This document shows, one piece after another, positions 11,349 to 23,439 of a stretch of DNA of 64,000 nt (the stretch's first letter is position 1; each line of letters starts with the position of its first letter). The position numbers and the translations under genes are program-made. The DNA lies in assembly GCF_910596095.1 (NCBI RefSeq), contig NC_056533.1, positions 37,298,662 through 37,362,661 of the forward strand, read 5' to 3'. Source of the stretch: Thunnus maccoyii. Lineage: Eukaryota > Chordata > Actinopteri > Scombriformes > Scombridae. Below the pieces are notes generated by a model, which worked only from the letters and a program-made list of their open reading frames with translations, searched no databases and was not told the origin of the DNA.

Positions 11349-13094
11349 AAATAAACAAATATTTACCAATAAGCTATTTGCAACAGGCTGTAAGTACAAG
11401 CAACTTGTGTGCTTACAAAATAAACATGTATATAAATTTTCAAATATTATATAACATGACTCTGCATGTCAGAGTCTCTCCAGTCAGTCCTGTCTCATCA
11501 CATTGTTTTATACAGTGTCTATAACAGTGCTGCATGTTGCACTGCTTTACATTTAAAATCAAAAGCCACTGTATAAATTAGCTTAAAGATAATAAAATAA
11601 AACATAATTAAGTGTTTATGTGTCTATTATTTGTTCTTTTTTGTTTGAGGTGTAACAGTAAATATTCAGAATCCTTTATTTTAACCAACTAACTCCAACT
11701 GATTCGGTTCTGCTCTCATTTGAAGTTTGAATATCAACAAAGTTAACAGTTAAAACTGAGAGGTGGAAACTTTGATGTAAAGTTCATTTCATTGCTGCAC
11801 ATTTTGCATGTCAGACGCTGCCATCCAGTGGTTCCACTGCAGAACAACATTCATGTTCAGCACAGTGACATCTGCTGCTGGGGAGCAGGAAGGCCGTCAT
11901 CTCTCCTCACTTCTTTCTGTCTTTGTATGTTTTTTGCATCAGAGTTTGCAGAGTTGTTCATCATCAGCACCAACACATATACTCTCTCTCTCTCCAGCTC
12001 TCTCTCTCTTTCTCATGAGATTTAGGATTTGAGGAAGAGAGGTCGACTGTTGTCCCTTAAAAGATTTTCCCACCTTACATTCACACACTCACAACACAGT
12101 TGTTTTTTCTACTTTTTAAAATCAAACACCAGGTAACCAACCTAATGTGTCTCTTTACATGTGATGTCATACTGATTATAGTCAAGTTTTGTCTGACTGT
12201 CTAATATTTTGTCAACTCATTAACGTACATGAGCTGTAATGTTAAATATATTTGCTGATATAAATGTATGTTACAATTTATTTCCGACATGCGTCTACCA
12301 ATAGGCCTAAATATTTCTATATGAATAAATAATGATTATTGTTATTATTTTACACTGTTAACTGTCAAAAACAGCTATTGCCACCTTTAACATACACTCC
12401 TTAGCAACTTTTATTTGGTCCATCTATGCAATTTAATTCAGTCCAACGCAACAAATCTGCCATAAGTTCTACATTTAGGAAGATAATACTGTTCAGTTGT
12501 AGGTGAGACTGTCAGAAGTGATAATTCAACTAGACCTCTATGTTTATTACTGAGGTCATAGTGGTGATGTTGAACTGGACAGCATTATATTGAAATGTGT
12601 TTCTAATATTCTTCTTCCTCTCTGTGGAGCAAAATATTAGAAGCTCCTCCAAATATAAAGCAGTCCACTACAACCTCAATAATAAATATATAGTTTAATT
12701 AACAATCTCTGACAGTGTCAATCACAACTGAACATTATCTTTGTAAAGGTTGAATTTATTGCAGAGCTGTTGTATTTGTATTGCATTGAATTTCACAGGT
12801 GAACCTAGTAAAGTGGCCTCTGAGTGTATATGAACCTAATTAAAACAAAGCTATATTTTAAATAACATATAAGAAACTCATCCTATAGCCTGTAGACTGA
12901 GTGAATTACCATTTTATTTAACTTCAGTGAAAGAGTTCAGTTTGTGTTAAAATTAAAAGAAACTAAACAAACAAACAAAAAAACGCCACCAAGACACATT
13001 AGAATGAGTAAAATTATCATCTGTCAAATTTATGTCAAACATAACAAAATGATTCATCCACTTTTGAACAAATATTCCAGCTGTGCTGTGTTTG
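11349..13094. other. Intergenic DNA, no gene recognised
   Basis: Mostly AT-rich. A short (TC)n tract lies at about 11983-12014. The block 'ttgctgatataaatgtatgttacaatttatttcc' near 12250 recurs near 13093, next to the integrase-like remnant, so this stretch may hold a second piece of that element. No supported exon. Confidence 0.4.
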
Positions 13095-13119
13095 CTGATG
13101 TAAATGTGTTACAATTTAT

Positions 13120-13320
13120 TTCCTAGATGGAGCACTGTACTACTTGAAGGTCCTGGTAAGGTCATCAAAACCAAAGTGGTCAGAGGCACAGAGGAGGCTG
13201 ACACCATTTTTAGGGATTTTCATGACAGCTCCACAGGTGCTCACACTGGATAAAAAAAAGACCAGAGATGCTAGTTCAGAAAGGTTTTTCTGGCCTGCTG
13301 ACGTAGAGAAAATGTAAATA
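13120..13320 (+). pseudogene. Integrase zinc-binding (H2C2-type) fragment, retroelement or KRBA2-like
   Basis: After small frame corrections the plus strand reads DGALYYL, then EGPGKVIKTKVVRGTEEAD, TIFRDFHDSSTGAHTG, then KKTRDASSERFFWPADVEKM. This is the pattern of the H-H half of the HHCC zinc-binding module that precedes retroviral/gypsy-type integrase cores (HxxxxTGxHxG...KKT...R.FWP). There are at least two frameshifts, one in the run of A at about 13253. The C-C half is missing: the reading ends in a TAA soon after. It is probably a dead fragment of a gypsy-like element or of a host gene derived from one. Confidence 0.5.
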
Positions 13321-13574
13321 AATACTGCAACTGAAGAAAAAATAAGGACTTTGCTTTTAATTGAGTTTCAGCATATAAAGATGTTTACCTTACTGGCATG
13401 TATATGTATATTTTCATTAAATTACAGAAATTTTAAAACCTGCTCTACATGGATGACTCCAATGTGAAGTGATAGAAAAATGCCAGCAGGTGGCTTGCTG
13501 GGAAGGCACTAACAGGATATGATATGATTTATTTATGCATGACAGACAAAGAACAAAAATCCACAGGAAATCAC

Positions 13575-13740
13575 ACCTCTGTTCATCTCCCTCCAGTGGC
13601 CCTCCTGTTGGCGGCTCACATCAGTTTCAAAACTTTTATTCTTGCCTTCAAGGTGACCAATGGAACAGCACCCTCTTACACTGAGTCACTCATCAGGCCG
13701 TATGTCCCCTCCAATCTGCTCCAGTCTGCAAATGAATGAC
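13575..13740 (+). pseudogene. L2/CR1-type LINE reverse transcriptase C-terminus, fragment
   Basis: The translation SFKTFILAFKVTNGTAPSYT, followed by ESLIRPYVPSNLLQSA, matches the well-known 'FK.L.L.yKa.nG.APsYL..L..PY.P...LRS' segment at the C-terminus of L2/CR1-type LINE polyproteins. The intact-looking segment is only about 50 codons and is surrounded by stops. Confidence 0.6.
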
Positions 13741-14082
13741 GTCTAGTGATACCATCACTGCCTGGTATGAAATCACGATACAACTTCATCTAAACAACCT
13801 CCTGCAAGCAGAAAGGATCAGATAAGGAACCCCCATCTCCTGCATGGTCACCAAACCAGACCACTGACCCAAACCGCCTTTGATCCCTCAAGCTACAAGA
13901 GCCAGCAAGATGAGAAGACTAATTCACACCTCAGTGTGAACTGATGAAAGAACCCGTCATTGGTTATCATAACTCACCTCTAAGAGCCAATCGCACACAG
14001 AGATGAGCTGGCACCAACTTTAATCCCACTGTGGATTTTGACTTTCAGGACTTGAATGACCAACCCAAAGAACTGATCTGGT

Positions 14083-14701
14083 TGAAAGCTTGCAGTTTGC
14101 TTGTCTGAAGATGTGACTCAGAGCACAGGAGATGAAACCTCAGAATCTGGAGTCATGAGTTGAGGGTCAAGCCTAGGAGAGCATGAGAGCATAAACCAGG
14201 AGCTCTCTTCCAATCGTAACTTTGCAAGTCTGGACCAGCTGACTCACTCATCATTACAAGATTCAGACTCCTGCTCCTCACCCCAGCACATCGGACTCCA
14301 TTCTCTGCAAGAAGCCACCCCAGGGAGCAAGCAAGTATGCGTACAAAACCTTCATCAACTTGCTTGAACCCTGGTGCCTTCATGATTTGTAATTTCAATG
14401 GAAATTCAGAACTAATCAGTGGTAGCATTGATTTGACTCACTGCTTCTCAGGTAACAGTCATCTCATCTGTTTATCAGGTTTCTCATACCAACTACACAA
14501 TAGATAACTCTGCATCATGCATTCAAATCATTCACTAGCCATAGCCTTGTGTACTAGTTTCCCTTTCCCTCTTGTGTCTTGTCTGTAAAATGTTATAATG
14601 TTTAGTACTTGTAGGTGTAGTATTAGGAATAAATGTGTATGTAATTAAAATGGATTTGTTTGTGTTTTCTTGTGCTTGTATCTCAGTCACTTAATCTTAA
14701 A
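14083..14701 (+). repeat. Long direct repeat, left copy (about 0.6 kb)
   Basis: Collinear with 21857-22411 over nearly its full length. Shared blocks run from 'ctgaagatgtgactcaga' through 'aggagagcatgagagcataa', 'ctcaccccagcacat' and 'aagaagccaccccagggagc' to 'ctcagtcacttaa'. By eye well over 85% of aligned bases agree. Small indels separate the copies, for example extra bases in the left copy at about 14370-14420. The unit contains 'ggaataaatgtgtatgtaat'. It could be a long terminal repeat or the ends of a dispersed element. Confidence 0.75.
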
Positions 14702-14744
14702 AAACCTATACCCTTGTAAAATCATAATTAAGATTAATAACAAT

Positions 14745-15523
14745 CATAATTAGGGCCCGAGCCCAAAGGGCGAAGGCCCTCTTGTATTTCATGTGCTTGT
14801 TTCTTTCTTCTTCTTCTTCTTTCTTCATTATTCCGCCACTTCAGACCTAAATTTGACCCCCTAAACATGCTCAAAAACTCACCAAATTTGGCACGCACAT
14901 GAAGGGCCCTAAAAAATATGATTTTTAATGTAAGATTTGGCCAAAGTCATGGGATTAATGAGGATATTATATACAAGAAATGTACTCTAAAATCCTCCTC
15001 TCCAACTGAGAGGGAGAGAGAGAGAATAGGAGGGAAGAAAGGGGGGGCGGGTGTGGGGGTTGAATGCAGCTCATTTTTGTAGGATACAGCAGAAAGGTCT
15101 AAATACATACAGTACATTATATACAAACTTTGCATGAAGTTTGGTGTTTATTTTACAATAATTATGGGTCTTATATGTATAATTCAGTAGTTGGGATGAC
15201 CTATGAGGAGAAGGGAAAAAATTGAGTGAGAGTGACAGTTTAGTGATAAAATGCTGTAGAAAAATAAAATCAAAACTAAAATTTGTAGCTCTGTTCTGCA
15301 GTATTTCCTTTAATAGGGCCCGAGCACCTAGTGGTTCGCTCACACTCTCCATTGAAATATATGAGTATTTTTCTGTGTTCAGCTGCAGTTACTTATTGTC
15401 TCTACACACCTGACAGTACACATTTCAATCAAACTTTGACCAGGTCATGTGGGTTAAAAGTTTCAACTACTGAATACCCTTGAAAGTCAAATCACTTGCA
15501 TGCAAGTCTACAGGCGGCCGAAG

Positions 15524-15568
<45 letters not shown>

Positions 15569-15600
15569 CTCGGGGCACCCGTGCAGGGTCCCCAGCCGTG
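14745..15600 (-). mobile_element. Dispersed element, family 'gggcccgagc/aaagctgcaagcagc', inverted copy
   Basis: This is the reverse complement of sequences found at 25.5-28.7 kb. 'ggcccgagcccaaagggcga' mirrors the end at about 27465-27487. The block 'acctaaatttgaccccctaa' mirrors 27375-27400 and 28615-28640. 'ctccattgaaatatatgagt' mirrors 26190-26220 and 27685-27705. The family is abundant in teleosts but I cannot assign it to a superfamily. No coding sequence. Confidence 0.6.
15526..15569. repeat. (AAC)n microsatellite
   Basis: About 14 uninterrupted AAC units, followed by a GC-rich stretch with the imperfect palindrome ggggcacc...ggtcccc. Confidence 0.9.
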
Positions 15601-17584
15601 GCCCCTTCGAGCCTTACGCTATAAAATATTGCTAGAATGTTAAAGAAATGTATAAATCTGCACAAAAAAAATGAAAAACATTGAAGAAATACTTTAAAAT
15701 TACCTAATTTAAATAAAGGTTTGTTTTATACAGTATTCTTTTGTAAATTCATAGAATTATCCATACAAAAACATAATTTCAATAATCATTACTTCATATA
15801 AACATTATTTGAAAGTAGTTACAAGCAACTGTCTACAGACTTTCCCAATTAATGTATGAGATTTACTGTACATAAATAGTATTTGACAGAAATTACGAGC
15901 AACTATCCAATATATCCGTCTGACACTCTTCTTCAGAGGGATATTTCTTATATATTGTGTGTACACTGCCATCATTCTTCAGAACCTGCCACTTAAAGGG
16001 TGCTTGAGGCTAAAGAGAGCTATTGTATTTAGGTCTTGATGCACAACATATTGGTGTTGGGGCTACATATCAAATCAAATGGTGATAAAAATGTTTGTTG
16101 TATCCTATGTTCCATCCTAATGCTGAGGAAAGCCTATGGCTGAAACCCTTTTTTGTTGCTGGGCATCATAAAAAAGTGATATACACTTATTTGTGAGAGC
16201 TGACAACTTCATTTGTTTTTTTTGTGAGATGCTGCCATGACAGTGTTTTTTGTTATCATACATATTGACATGTGCAACACATGCTTATTTCAAAAAAGAT
16301 AAGTAATTTAATTTCAAATTCTGAAGGTAGCTATAATAAAGGCTGTAAATCCACCTTAAAAATATTGGAAGCTGTCTCCCACTACATTTTTTTAGACCAC
16401 AACTTGAAATTGTATACGTAGCATCCATGCGTTTTTTCCTTGTGAAGGTGTCATTTGTAGATCTAGTTTTTCTTCTCTAAACATTAAGACCCAAAGTGAG
16501 TCACAGTCAGTCTATGTTCAACAAAATTCAAGGCCCTCATTGCAGTCCTACTGCTCCCTCTAATCATTAGGTCACTCAAACATTTCTACAGGTCAAAGGG
16601 AACAAAGAGCAAAAAGCAGAGATAATATAAGGTGAATAAAGAAGGACCTCAATAGGAGTAAAGCTTTACAATGGTTTACATTTTTTTTAGCAATAGGTGA
16701 GAGATGTGTGAAAGACTGGGATTTGATGCTAGGACTCAACAGTTCAAGCAAGGCTTGAGCTTTGATAATATGGGTGAAGGAATGTAAGACCTTAAAATAG
16801 TTGAAAAAACTAAAAAAGTAACGCAAGTCATTTCCCAAGACTGTTGATTTGAAGATGATGATTCACATTCAGCTTTCAGTAAAGGTAAGGTAGTCATTTT
16901 GTTTTTCTCCGTAACATGAAGTTTCGCATAATGAGAGATATAAACTGAACTTGTCATGGGTTGAGCTAACACCAAGGACAGCAGAAAGGGAAAGTGAGAT
17001 AGTAGCATTCAGCGCTAGCTACGACTTGACATAACCAAAGCGTTGATGTTGCATAAGTGCCAGAATTTTAAAATGTATGTGGAGTCAGCAGTGCTAACGT
17101 TAGCATTTGCTTTTTGTATGCATTAAGCAACGTTAAGTCTATGTGGCTTCAGATAACATAGCGTTATGCCGGTCCTAAGGAAGCTATTAACGTTAGCCTT
17201 GAATCAGAATCTCACATCAGTCATAGTAACGTTAAATAAATTACATTTGTCAGTTGACCATTTACATGTTTCAGTTCCTATTCTGTCCTGCAAACATTAA
17301 ATAAAAGGCTGTGGCAAGTTGTGACCTAAGAAAGACTTTAAGTTACAGCTAGTATGCTAGTGTTAATAAGTTTAGCCAGTTAGCTTGATAAGTTACTAAT
17401 ATTATTTATTAAAGAAACATCAGACCACCCAGCTGCTCCTATTTGCTGCTAGTAAATACGTTACCAGTAACCTGCTGTCTACCGACTAAGTTAGTGTTGG
17501 TGTGAAGAACACACAATGAAACACAATGCAGTACGATTTACAGTGTGGTAGTGAAATGAGTGTGGTGTGTGTAAAGTGCTGTGT

Positions 17585-17586
<2 letters not shown>
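15601..17586. other. Intergenic DNA, no gene recognised
   Basis: AT-rich to about 16.9 kb. From 17.0 to 17.5 kb the sequence is rich in 'aacgtta' words, including a perfect GCTAACGTTAGC at 17093-17104. No open frame here shows a recognisable domain. Confidence 0.4.

Positions 17587-17627
<41 letters not shown>
17587..17627. repeat. (GT)n microsatellite
   Basis: About 20 GT units. Confidence 0.9.
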
Positions 17628-17630
<3 letters not shown>

Positions 17631-18250
17631 TGTGCAGACAGGCAATTAGTGTTCATTTTTCATAAGCCTGGTTTTCTGGTGGAAAAACCTGTCTCAGAGC
17701 CTGCTGTGGTACAATTTACCAGACGGCAGAAGCGGAAACAAGCTGTAGTTGGGGTTAGAAATACAGTTGTAATACACTTGGAAAATAATAGAATACCTCA
17801 AAATATGTATGTTTTAATGTAATGGTAGTATATCAATGTGTCACAAATTAATTGATAAAATACGTTTTTTAATCATGATAATTATTTGAACTTTGCATCC
17901 TCTTCCTGAGTTATTTTGCATCGCTGGCATGGTTTTCCCAGGCACAGCCTTCACATACGGCCTACATGGTTATTGGAAGGTTCCTGGCCTCAACATCCCC
18001 ATGGTCATACCCAGCCTCACCACTCTGCAGGAGGGCGTTCTCAGCCAGGGGAAAGCCAAGTAGAGTTTAAGGAACTGCTTCTGGGTGCTACACTGCATGA
18101 CCCAGGCCTACTATCTGTTTACCAGGTGTGTGCACTAGCTCACTCATTTTATAGATCAGTGGCTAAACCGCACTGTCATGCTGGAACTATTGCATGACAT
18201 AGGGCTAGGTAGAGAGAGCGTGATGAAAACTGGAGGAAACTCGGATCATG

Positions 18251-18430
18251 TCAACATTAACGCACCTCAGAAGCGCTGTGTGTAAGCATTTTGGATTTTA
18301 CTCTATCAATGGCAAAATTATTGATAAAGATAAGGCTGTTTGCCGACTTTGTATGAAGCAACTACTTTACGGTAATGTTACCACAACAACAAATGGAGTC
18401 ACCTGTTAGCTTCTCACCCAAGCGAGGCTA
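18251..18430 (+). pseudogene. BED-type zinc finger fragment (hAT transposase / ZBED remnant)
   Basis: The plus strand reads SAVCKHFGFYSINGKIIDK, then DKAVCRLCMKQLLYGN. After a one-base frame change it reads HLLASHPSE. This is the W/Y-rich start, CxxC pair and H-x4-H end of a BED finger, as in ZBED proteins and hAT transposases of fish. The expected Trp near the start (SxVW) is Cys here. A stop (TGT TAG) falls at the frame break. No hAT catalytic region follows. The 300 bp before it (17.9-18.2 kb) is open in more than one frame but matches nothing I know. Confidence 0.6.
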
Positions 18431-19574
18431 AAGAATCAGAGCACCAGCAGCTACACAACCTCGCCTAACTTCCTATTTTTTGCCTATAAATTACATAATG
18501 CTAATGTTCTATATAATTTGAATGAATTCCATAGCACTGTGAATTCATTCAAAGAGACAGCCGTAGCACGTATACTGCATGGGAAATGGACCTGCTTTTC
18601 TGCTGCTCTGTACGTTTAAGCTTCAAGTCTATTTTTTCCCAACCCTGGGCGTCAGTGAAGCATGGATATACATACTTTGACTGCTTTGTAAATACATTAT
18701 ATATTCACAATAAAGAAATCCATACAATTATGTTAAACTAATTTTGGCCATCTGCACCAAGATTTCAGTTTCTACTGATAGGCTAGATGATCAGTAATTT
18801 AGAGAATTTTCACTGTATTGATGATAGGGATTTAATCACGTTATTTTATATATAATGTGCATATTTGTTGTTTGTTTTTTATTTTAAACTGTATATTCTG
18901 CATAATTAAATTATTATATTGCAAGTCAAAAACTGAAAATCACTCTCTTGCCTAAAGCTTGTGCAAAATACTGCACCAGAGTTTTAACTGGTTCCAAATG
19001 TAGAGACTACGACATCACTCCAAATTAAACATCCCAACACAGGATACCATCAGTTTTACAAATGGTTTTAAGATTTTGTTGATCACATTTAAAGAACAGC
19101 TTGTTCTGGCCCCAACCTCAATTTCAGACAGTCTTAAACCCGTAATGTCCCTGCACTAAAAGAGGCAAAGTTTGATCATGCTCAATTTCTGTTCAAGCGG
19201 CAAACTGCACTCCTTAAGAGCGCCGGCCTCATGGCTCACCTTTGCCGCTGCTGTGAGGGTCGGAGGCAAAGTTGCCATTGTGTGTACATTGAAAAAAATA
19301 CAGGCAACAACGTTGACACCTGTTGGTGTGCAGGTACTTTTAAGAGCATGATACATATTTTCTGCTTTTGTATTCTCAGGACAAGGCTTGCTGAGGCTCA
19401 TTGCAGAGGATCATAGCCATCGTTGGAATTCTGAAAGGAAGTGGGTGGCTTTCAATCTGTCCTATGAACTTGAGGCTTTTTTTGCATGCAGATTCACCTA
19501 TTTCCATGGCCAAGGAAAGTTCAATAAATATTTGCCAGAGGTTGGGGCAGCCTCTGGTACCTAAGTGCTTACAG

Positions 19575-20120
19575 GGTGAGGAAACGGTCTTCTTGGGGTG
19601 TCGTCTTCTTTGGTCGCCCACTTCACGGCCTGTCTCTGACATCCCCCGTTATATGGAACTTGGCCTTCACTTTGGAGATGGTACTAGGGCTCACTCACTC
19701 ACTGCAACTTGGTTTTGCAGAACACCAGCTTGAAGTTGCCCTATCGCACGGGCCCTATCCAGATTAGTTAAATGTGGCATGCCAATTCTTGGAGCAGACA
19801 CCTACTGACCTCTGTAGCAGGGCCCATGCTCACAGGTGCTGCCAATCAGGTGCCTGGGGGTACCAGAAGTTCAAAACAAGAGTCAGTAGCAACAGCAAAA
19901 TTAGCTGTTTGGCATTGGCAGAGAAGATTTGGCAAATTCTTCATGGGCGCAACCCACAATTCAGCTCTGCTGCTCATCCCACACATGCATGTTCCTTACA
20001 CATGTGGCACCATTTAAAAAGGGAAATAAACAGGCTTTCCAACGGTATAAGATTTATTGCCAAGAAGCATTGTTACAACAAAGAAACAATCTACCAAACA
20101 CAAATTTCCTTACGTTTGTG
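19575..20120 (-). pseudogene. Tc1/mariner-type transposase N-terminal remnant (copy 1)
   Basis: Reading the minus strand from about 19775 downward gives LDRARAIGQLQAGVLQNQVA, then with frame changes GDVRDRP*SGRPKKTTPQED and RFLTL. This is the helix-turn-helix and GRPKKTTP..DR linker typical of Tc1-like transposases. An in-frame stop replaces an Arg codon, consistent with CGA to TGA decay. The catalytic DDE part is not recognisable below 19550. The flank at 20000-20070, with 'gtggcaccatttaaaaaggg' and 'aggctttccaacggtata', has the look of a Tc1-type terminal repeat. Dead copy. Confidence 0.6.
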
Positions 20121-20567
20121 TTAAGTTTAGTTAGTTTGATTATCTAGAGAGATGGCATGGACCCCTGCCGTTTGCAGTCAGATCAAGGAGAACAGAGGAC
20201 TGTAAAACCCATGGATTTACAAATGTAGTTTTAGATTTTGTCTAAGGACAATTAATATTGTATGTTAGTATGTGTTTCTATATCACAATATGTGTTGTAG
20301 AAATGTACCACTAACATAATTCCATCATGTTTAGTTCCATTCTGTTTGTTTCACTTTCAGAACACTAAAGCTACTATCGAAATTGCAAAATTAGGAATCA
20401 TGCAATTGTTAAATTGTAAATACTTTGATTAATGGAATAACTGTATTCAGGAATTGTACCCACCTGTCCATGGTAGGGGGGGACTGACTCTGCTCCCCCA
20501 GAACTCTGCAACCCCTAGGATTGGCTAGGATGCACCTTCTGAGCGGACAGACCGAAACTTTAAGACA

Positions 20568-21734
20568 GGCCCTGTTTACACCTGATATTAGCATGCGTCT
20601 TGGGTGATCCGATCAGTGCATCTGTTTACACCTGATATTAACATGCGTTTCCACATGCATCTTAAGTGACCATAAACACATACATCATTTCCGTTTGCAA
20701 AGACCAAATTCGTTGTTGTTTTTAACTGGTGGGAGGACCGAGGGTCTGTGTACCCTCCGTCCAAAGCTGTGTTCATCTTGTTTGATAATAGGATAAACAA
20801 ATATACAATGCATTGTGTGCCCCCTCACGAAAATCAATTGCCCGTCCTATTGATTTGCTCTAGCACCACGTTGGAACATGTATATCAAATATAGAGTTAT
20901 ATGCAGCGATCTCCCCACAGCTGCATCTCCCCATTGAGAGACGCTGTGCGCATTTATGCACGAGGCACAGCAGCCTAACTTCATTGATTATTTAAATCTC
21001 TGACATGCTGACAGGATCGGTCAGGATCTAATGTAAATTAATGTTCTGTGTTCTTATACACATCCAACAGGTCAGCTGTTACACATACACAGTCCAGGTT
21101 CATACGGTGAAACTGTTTGGAATAAAGCAGCCGTCCTCCTGATAAATCCTGAGGTCCATTATGTCGAGCAGCACAGCAAAACTAAAAATGTTATCAACTT
21201 GACAGGACAGAGGAAACTATCCAGCAACATTCAACCTCTGAAATATTTTTTTAAACAGACAAGCGAAAAACAAGTTATTTTCTGCTTTTGTTTTTTTTTT
21301 ACTTCTGATTTGACTGTCGATTTGATGATGAATGGGGAAAAAACGGAAGGTGAATTACGTTCTTTTAATTCACATGAAAGACAAAAATCAAAATAATTCA
21401 TTTCTTTGTCCTGTTATCAAACAAGTTGAACACAGCTTTGGACGGGGGGTTCATGGACTCGGAGGCAGCAAGTCAATTCCCATGTCTAGTCTGCTGGAAA
21501 ATAGAGGATGTCAGTTGAGTAGGTGGTCCTTTAATGTGGCCCAGGACATACTGCGTTTACACTGCTAAATAAATGTGGCCACATGCGGCCCAGACCACCT
21601 CCAAATGTGGTCTGAGTGATCAGATATCAATGCGTCCTCAATGCATCTTGGGTGTATTCACACCTGTACTTATAGCTGTCCACTTGTGATCGGATTACCC
21701 AAGATGAATGTTAATGTCAGGTGTAAACAGGGCC
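20568..21734. mobile_element. 1.17-kb element with terminal inverted repeats GGCCCTGTTTACACCTG
   Basis: The left end (20568) reads GGCCCTGTTTACACCTGATA and the right end is its inverse, ...CAGGTGTAAACAGGGCC, ending at 21734. The subterminal 'atgcgtcttgggtgatccga' also has an inverted partner, 'tcggattacccaagatg', near 21690. A further outside match, 'taagaca' before and 'tgtctta' after, makes the inverted repeat longer but gapped. No transposase was recognised inside; the small open frames near 21.2-21.5 kb have no known motif. It is probably a non-autonomous DNA transposon of a family common in teleosts. Confidence 0.75.
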
Positions 21735-21856
21735 ACAGTGTCTTATCAGAGACTCTAAGTTGCTGCTTTTTGCTGGTTGCTGGCTGGTTTTCCAGGCTGG
21801 CTGCTGGTTTCTTCTTGCTTTTGTCTTTGTCTTCTTGCTTTCTGCCATGCTGGTGG

Positions 21857-22411
21857 AAAGCTTACATTTTCCTAGTCTGAAGATGTGACTCAGAAAAATA
21901 GGAGGTGAGTTGAGGATCAAGCTTAGGAGAGCATGAGAGCATAAACCAGGAGCTCTCTTCCAATGGGAACTTTTCAAGTCCGGACCGGCTGACTCACTCA
22001 TCATTACAAGATCCAGACTCCAGCTCCTCACCCCAGCACATTGGACTCCATTCTCCACAAGAAGCCACCCCAGGGAGCAAGCAAGTATTCATACAAAACC
22101 TTCATCAACTTGCTTAAACCCAATGTCAGTTTGTTGTACTGTTGATTTGACTCTGTTTCTCAGGTAACAGTCATCTCATCTGTTTATCAGGTCTCTCATA
22201 CCAACTACTCAATAGATAACTCTGCATCACACATTCAAATCATTTACTAGCCATAGCCTTGTGTACCAGTTTCCCTTCTCCGCTTGTGTCTTGTTTGTAA
22301 AATGTTGTAGTGTTTAGTACTTGTAGTTGTAGTATTGGTAATAAATGTGTATGTAATTAAAGTGGACTTGTTTGTGTTTCCTTGTGCTTGCATCTCAGTC
22401 ACTTAACCTTA
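21857..22411 (+). repeat. Long direct repeat, right copy
   Basis: Partner of 14083-14701, same orientation, about 7.77 kb away, ending at the same 'ctcagtcactta'. The DNA between the copies carries the TIR element, a Tc1 remnant and a BED-finger remnant, but no gag or pol. Confidence 0.75.
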
Positions 22412-22539
22412 AGTCGCTAGACAAATTTTACCCAGTTTAGGTCAATATAGCTCCAACACAATACTGGGGTAATGCTACCCAGATTGCCAAGTTAATTAAG
22501 ATGTTGGTGCCTTTGAGTTCTTGGGCTGAACATCAATAG

Positions 22540-23300
22540 AGCCTGTTTGTTTTATCTTCAACTTACTTTTAATGGCTTAAACTGCCACCCTGGCTGTAAG
22601 AATTCAATGCAGGGAACCAAAGGGTACAGCATGTCTCTGAAGAATGGAGTGGTACTTCTCCTTGGTCAGGGTGGAGTCAATTCATTGCAGGCATCCAACT
22701 ACAGAGTAGGCAAAACATGTCTCTGTCAGTTTGATACACTGCAGTATCATTCTTGCTCCTGTTCATCTCCTTACATACACCCTTCTGTTACTGTCATAGA
22801 TCTCAAACTTGGATTCATTAGTGAATAGGACTTTTTCCAGCCATCCACTGTGAAATTCTGGTATTTCTAAGCCCACCCCAAGCATTTGGCCTTGTTTCCC
22901 CTCCTGAGAAGTGGTTTAGAAATTGCTACTCATCCTCTGAGGCCACTACAAGACAGCCGTCTTTTGACAGTACTTTTGCTGATTGGAGTCTTGTGTTTTT
23001 TATTTAACAAATTCTGAATCTGTGATGAAGTTGCCTTTTTATCTCACAGGGAACTAAGCTTGATGTATTGATCTTCTGATGGTGTGTTCACTTTTGGTCT
23101 GCCTGATTGTGATTTGGATACAACTGATACAGTGTCAACAAAGCGTTTTAGAGCTCCATGCACTACCCTCTAAGAAACCTTTAGTCTAGCCATGATTTGA
23201 TACTGAGAAAGCCCCTCTTTGCTTAGAATAGTAATTTGACCTCTGACACTAGTTTTGATGCCATGTTTACCACCATCACAATGCTACTTACTAAGCAATG
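22540..23300 (-). pseudogene. Tc1/mariner-type transposase remnant (copy 2)
   Basis: On the minus strand, ordered Tc1 motifs appear with scattered stops: SGRPKVNTPSEDQYIKL (about 23106-23059), then KSTVKRRL, KPLLRRGNKAK (about 22917-22886), the catalytic-region segment VLFTNESKFEIYDSN (about 22830-22785, where a Tc1 protein normally has TDES, so the catalytic Asp is Asn here), and LTKEKYHSILQRHAVP (about 22669-22624). The order and spacing fit an almost full-length transposase of about 340 aa. At least five stops and several frameshifts make it dead. It belongs to a different Tc1 subfamily from the 19.6-kb copy. Confidence 0.8.
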
Positions 23301-23439
23301 ATCTGCTGGAAACTTGAGGCACACCCATATTTATAACAGGTGAACACTGGCTGCAAGTTGAGTTACTTGAACAAGCCTCTGATGAGTAGATCAAATCTGC
23401 TACAACATGATGAATCATGAATGAATGAATTAAGTAAAG

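Noticed and set aside
17526-18197. Open frames around 17.5-18.2 kb as a host gene
   Set aside because: One frame runs through a (GT)n repeat, the other has no recognisable domain and no paired splice sites. The next block is a BED-finger remnant.
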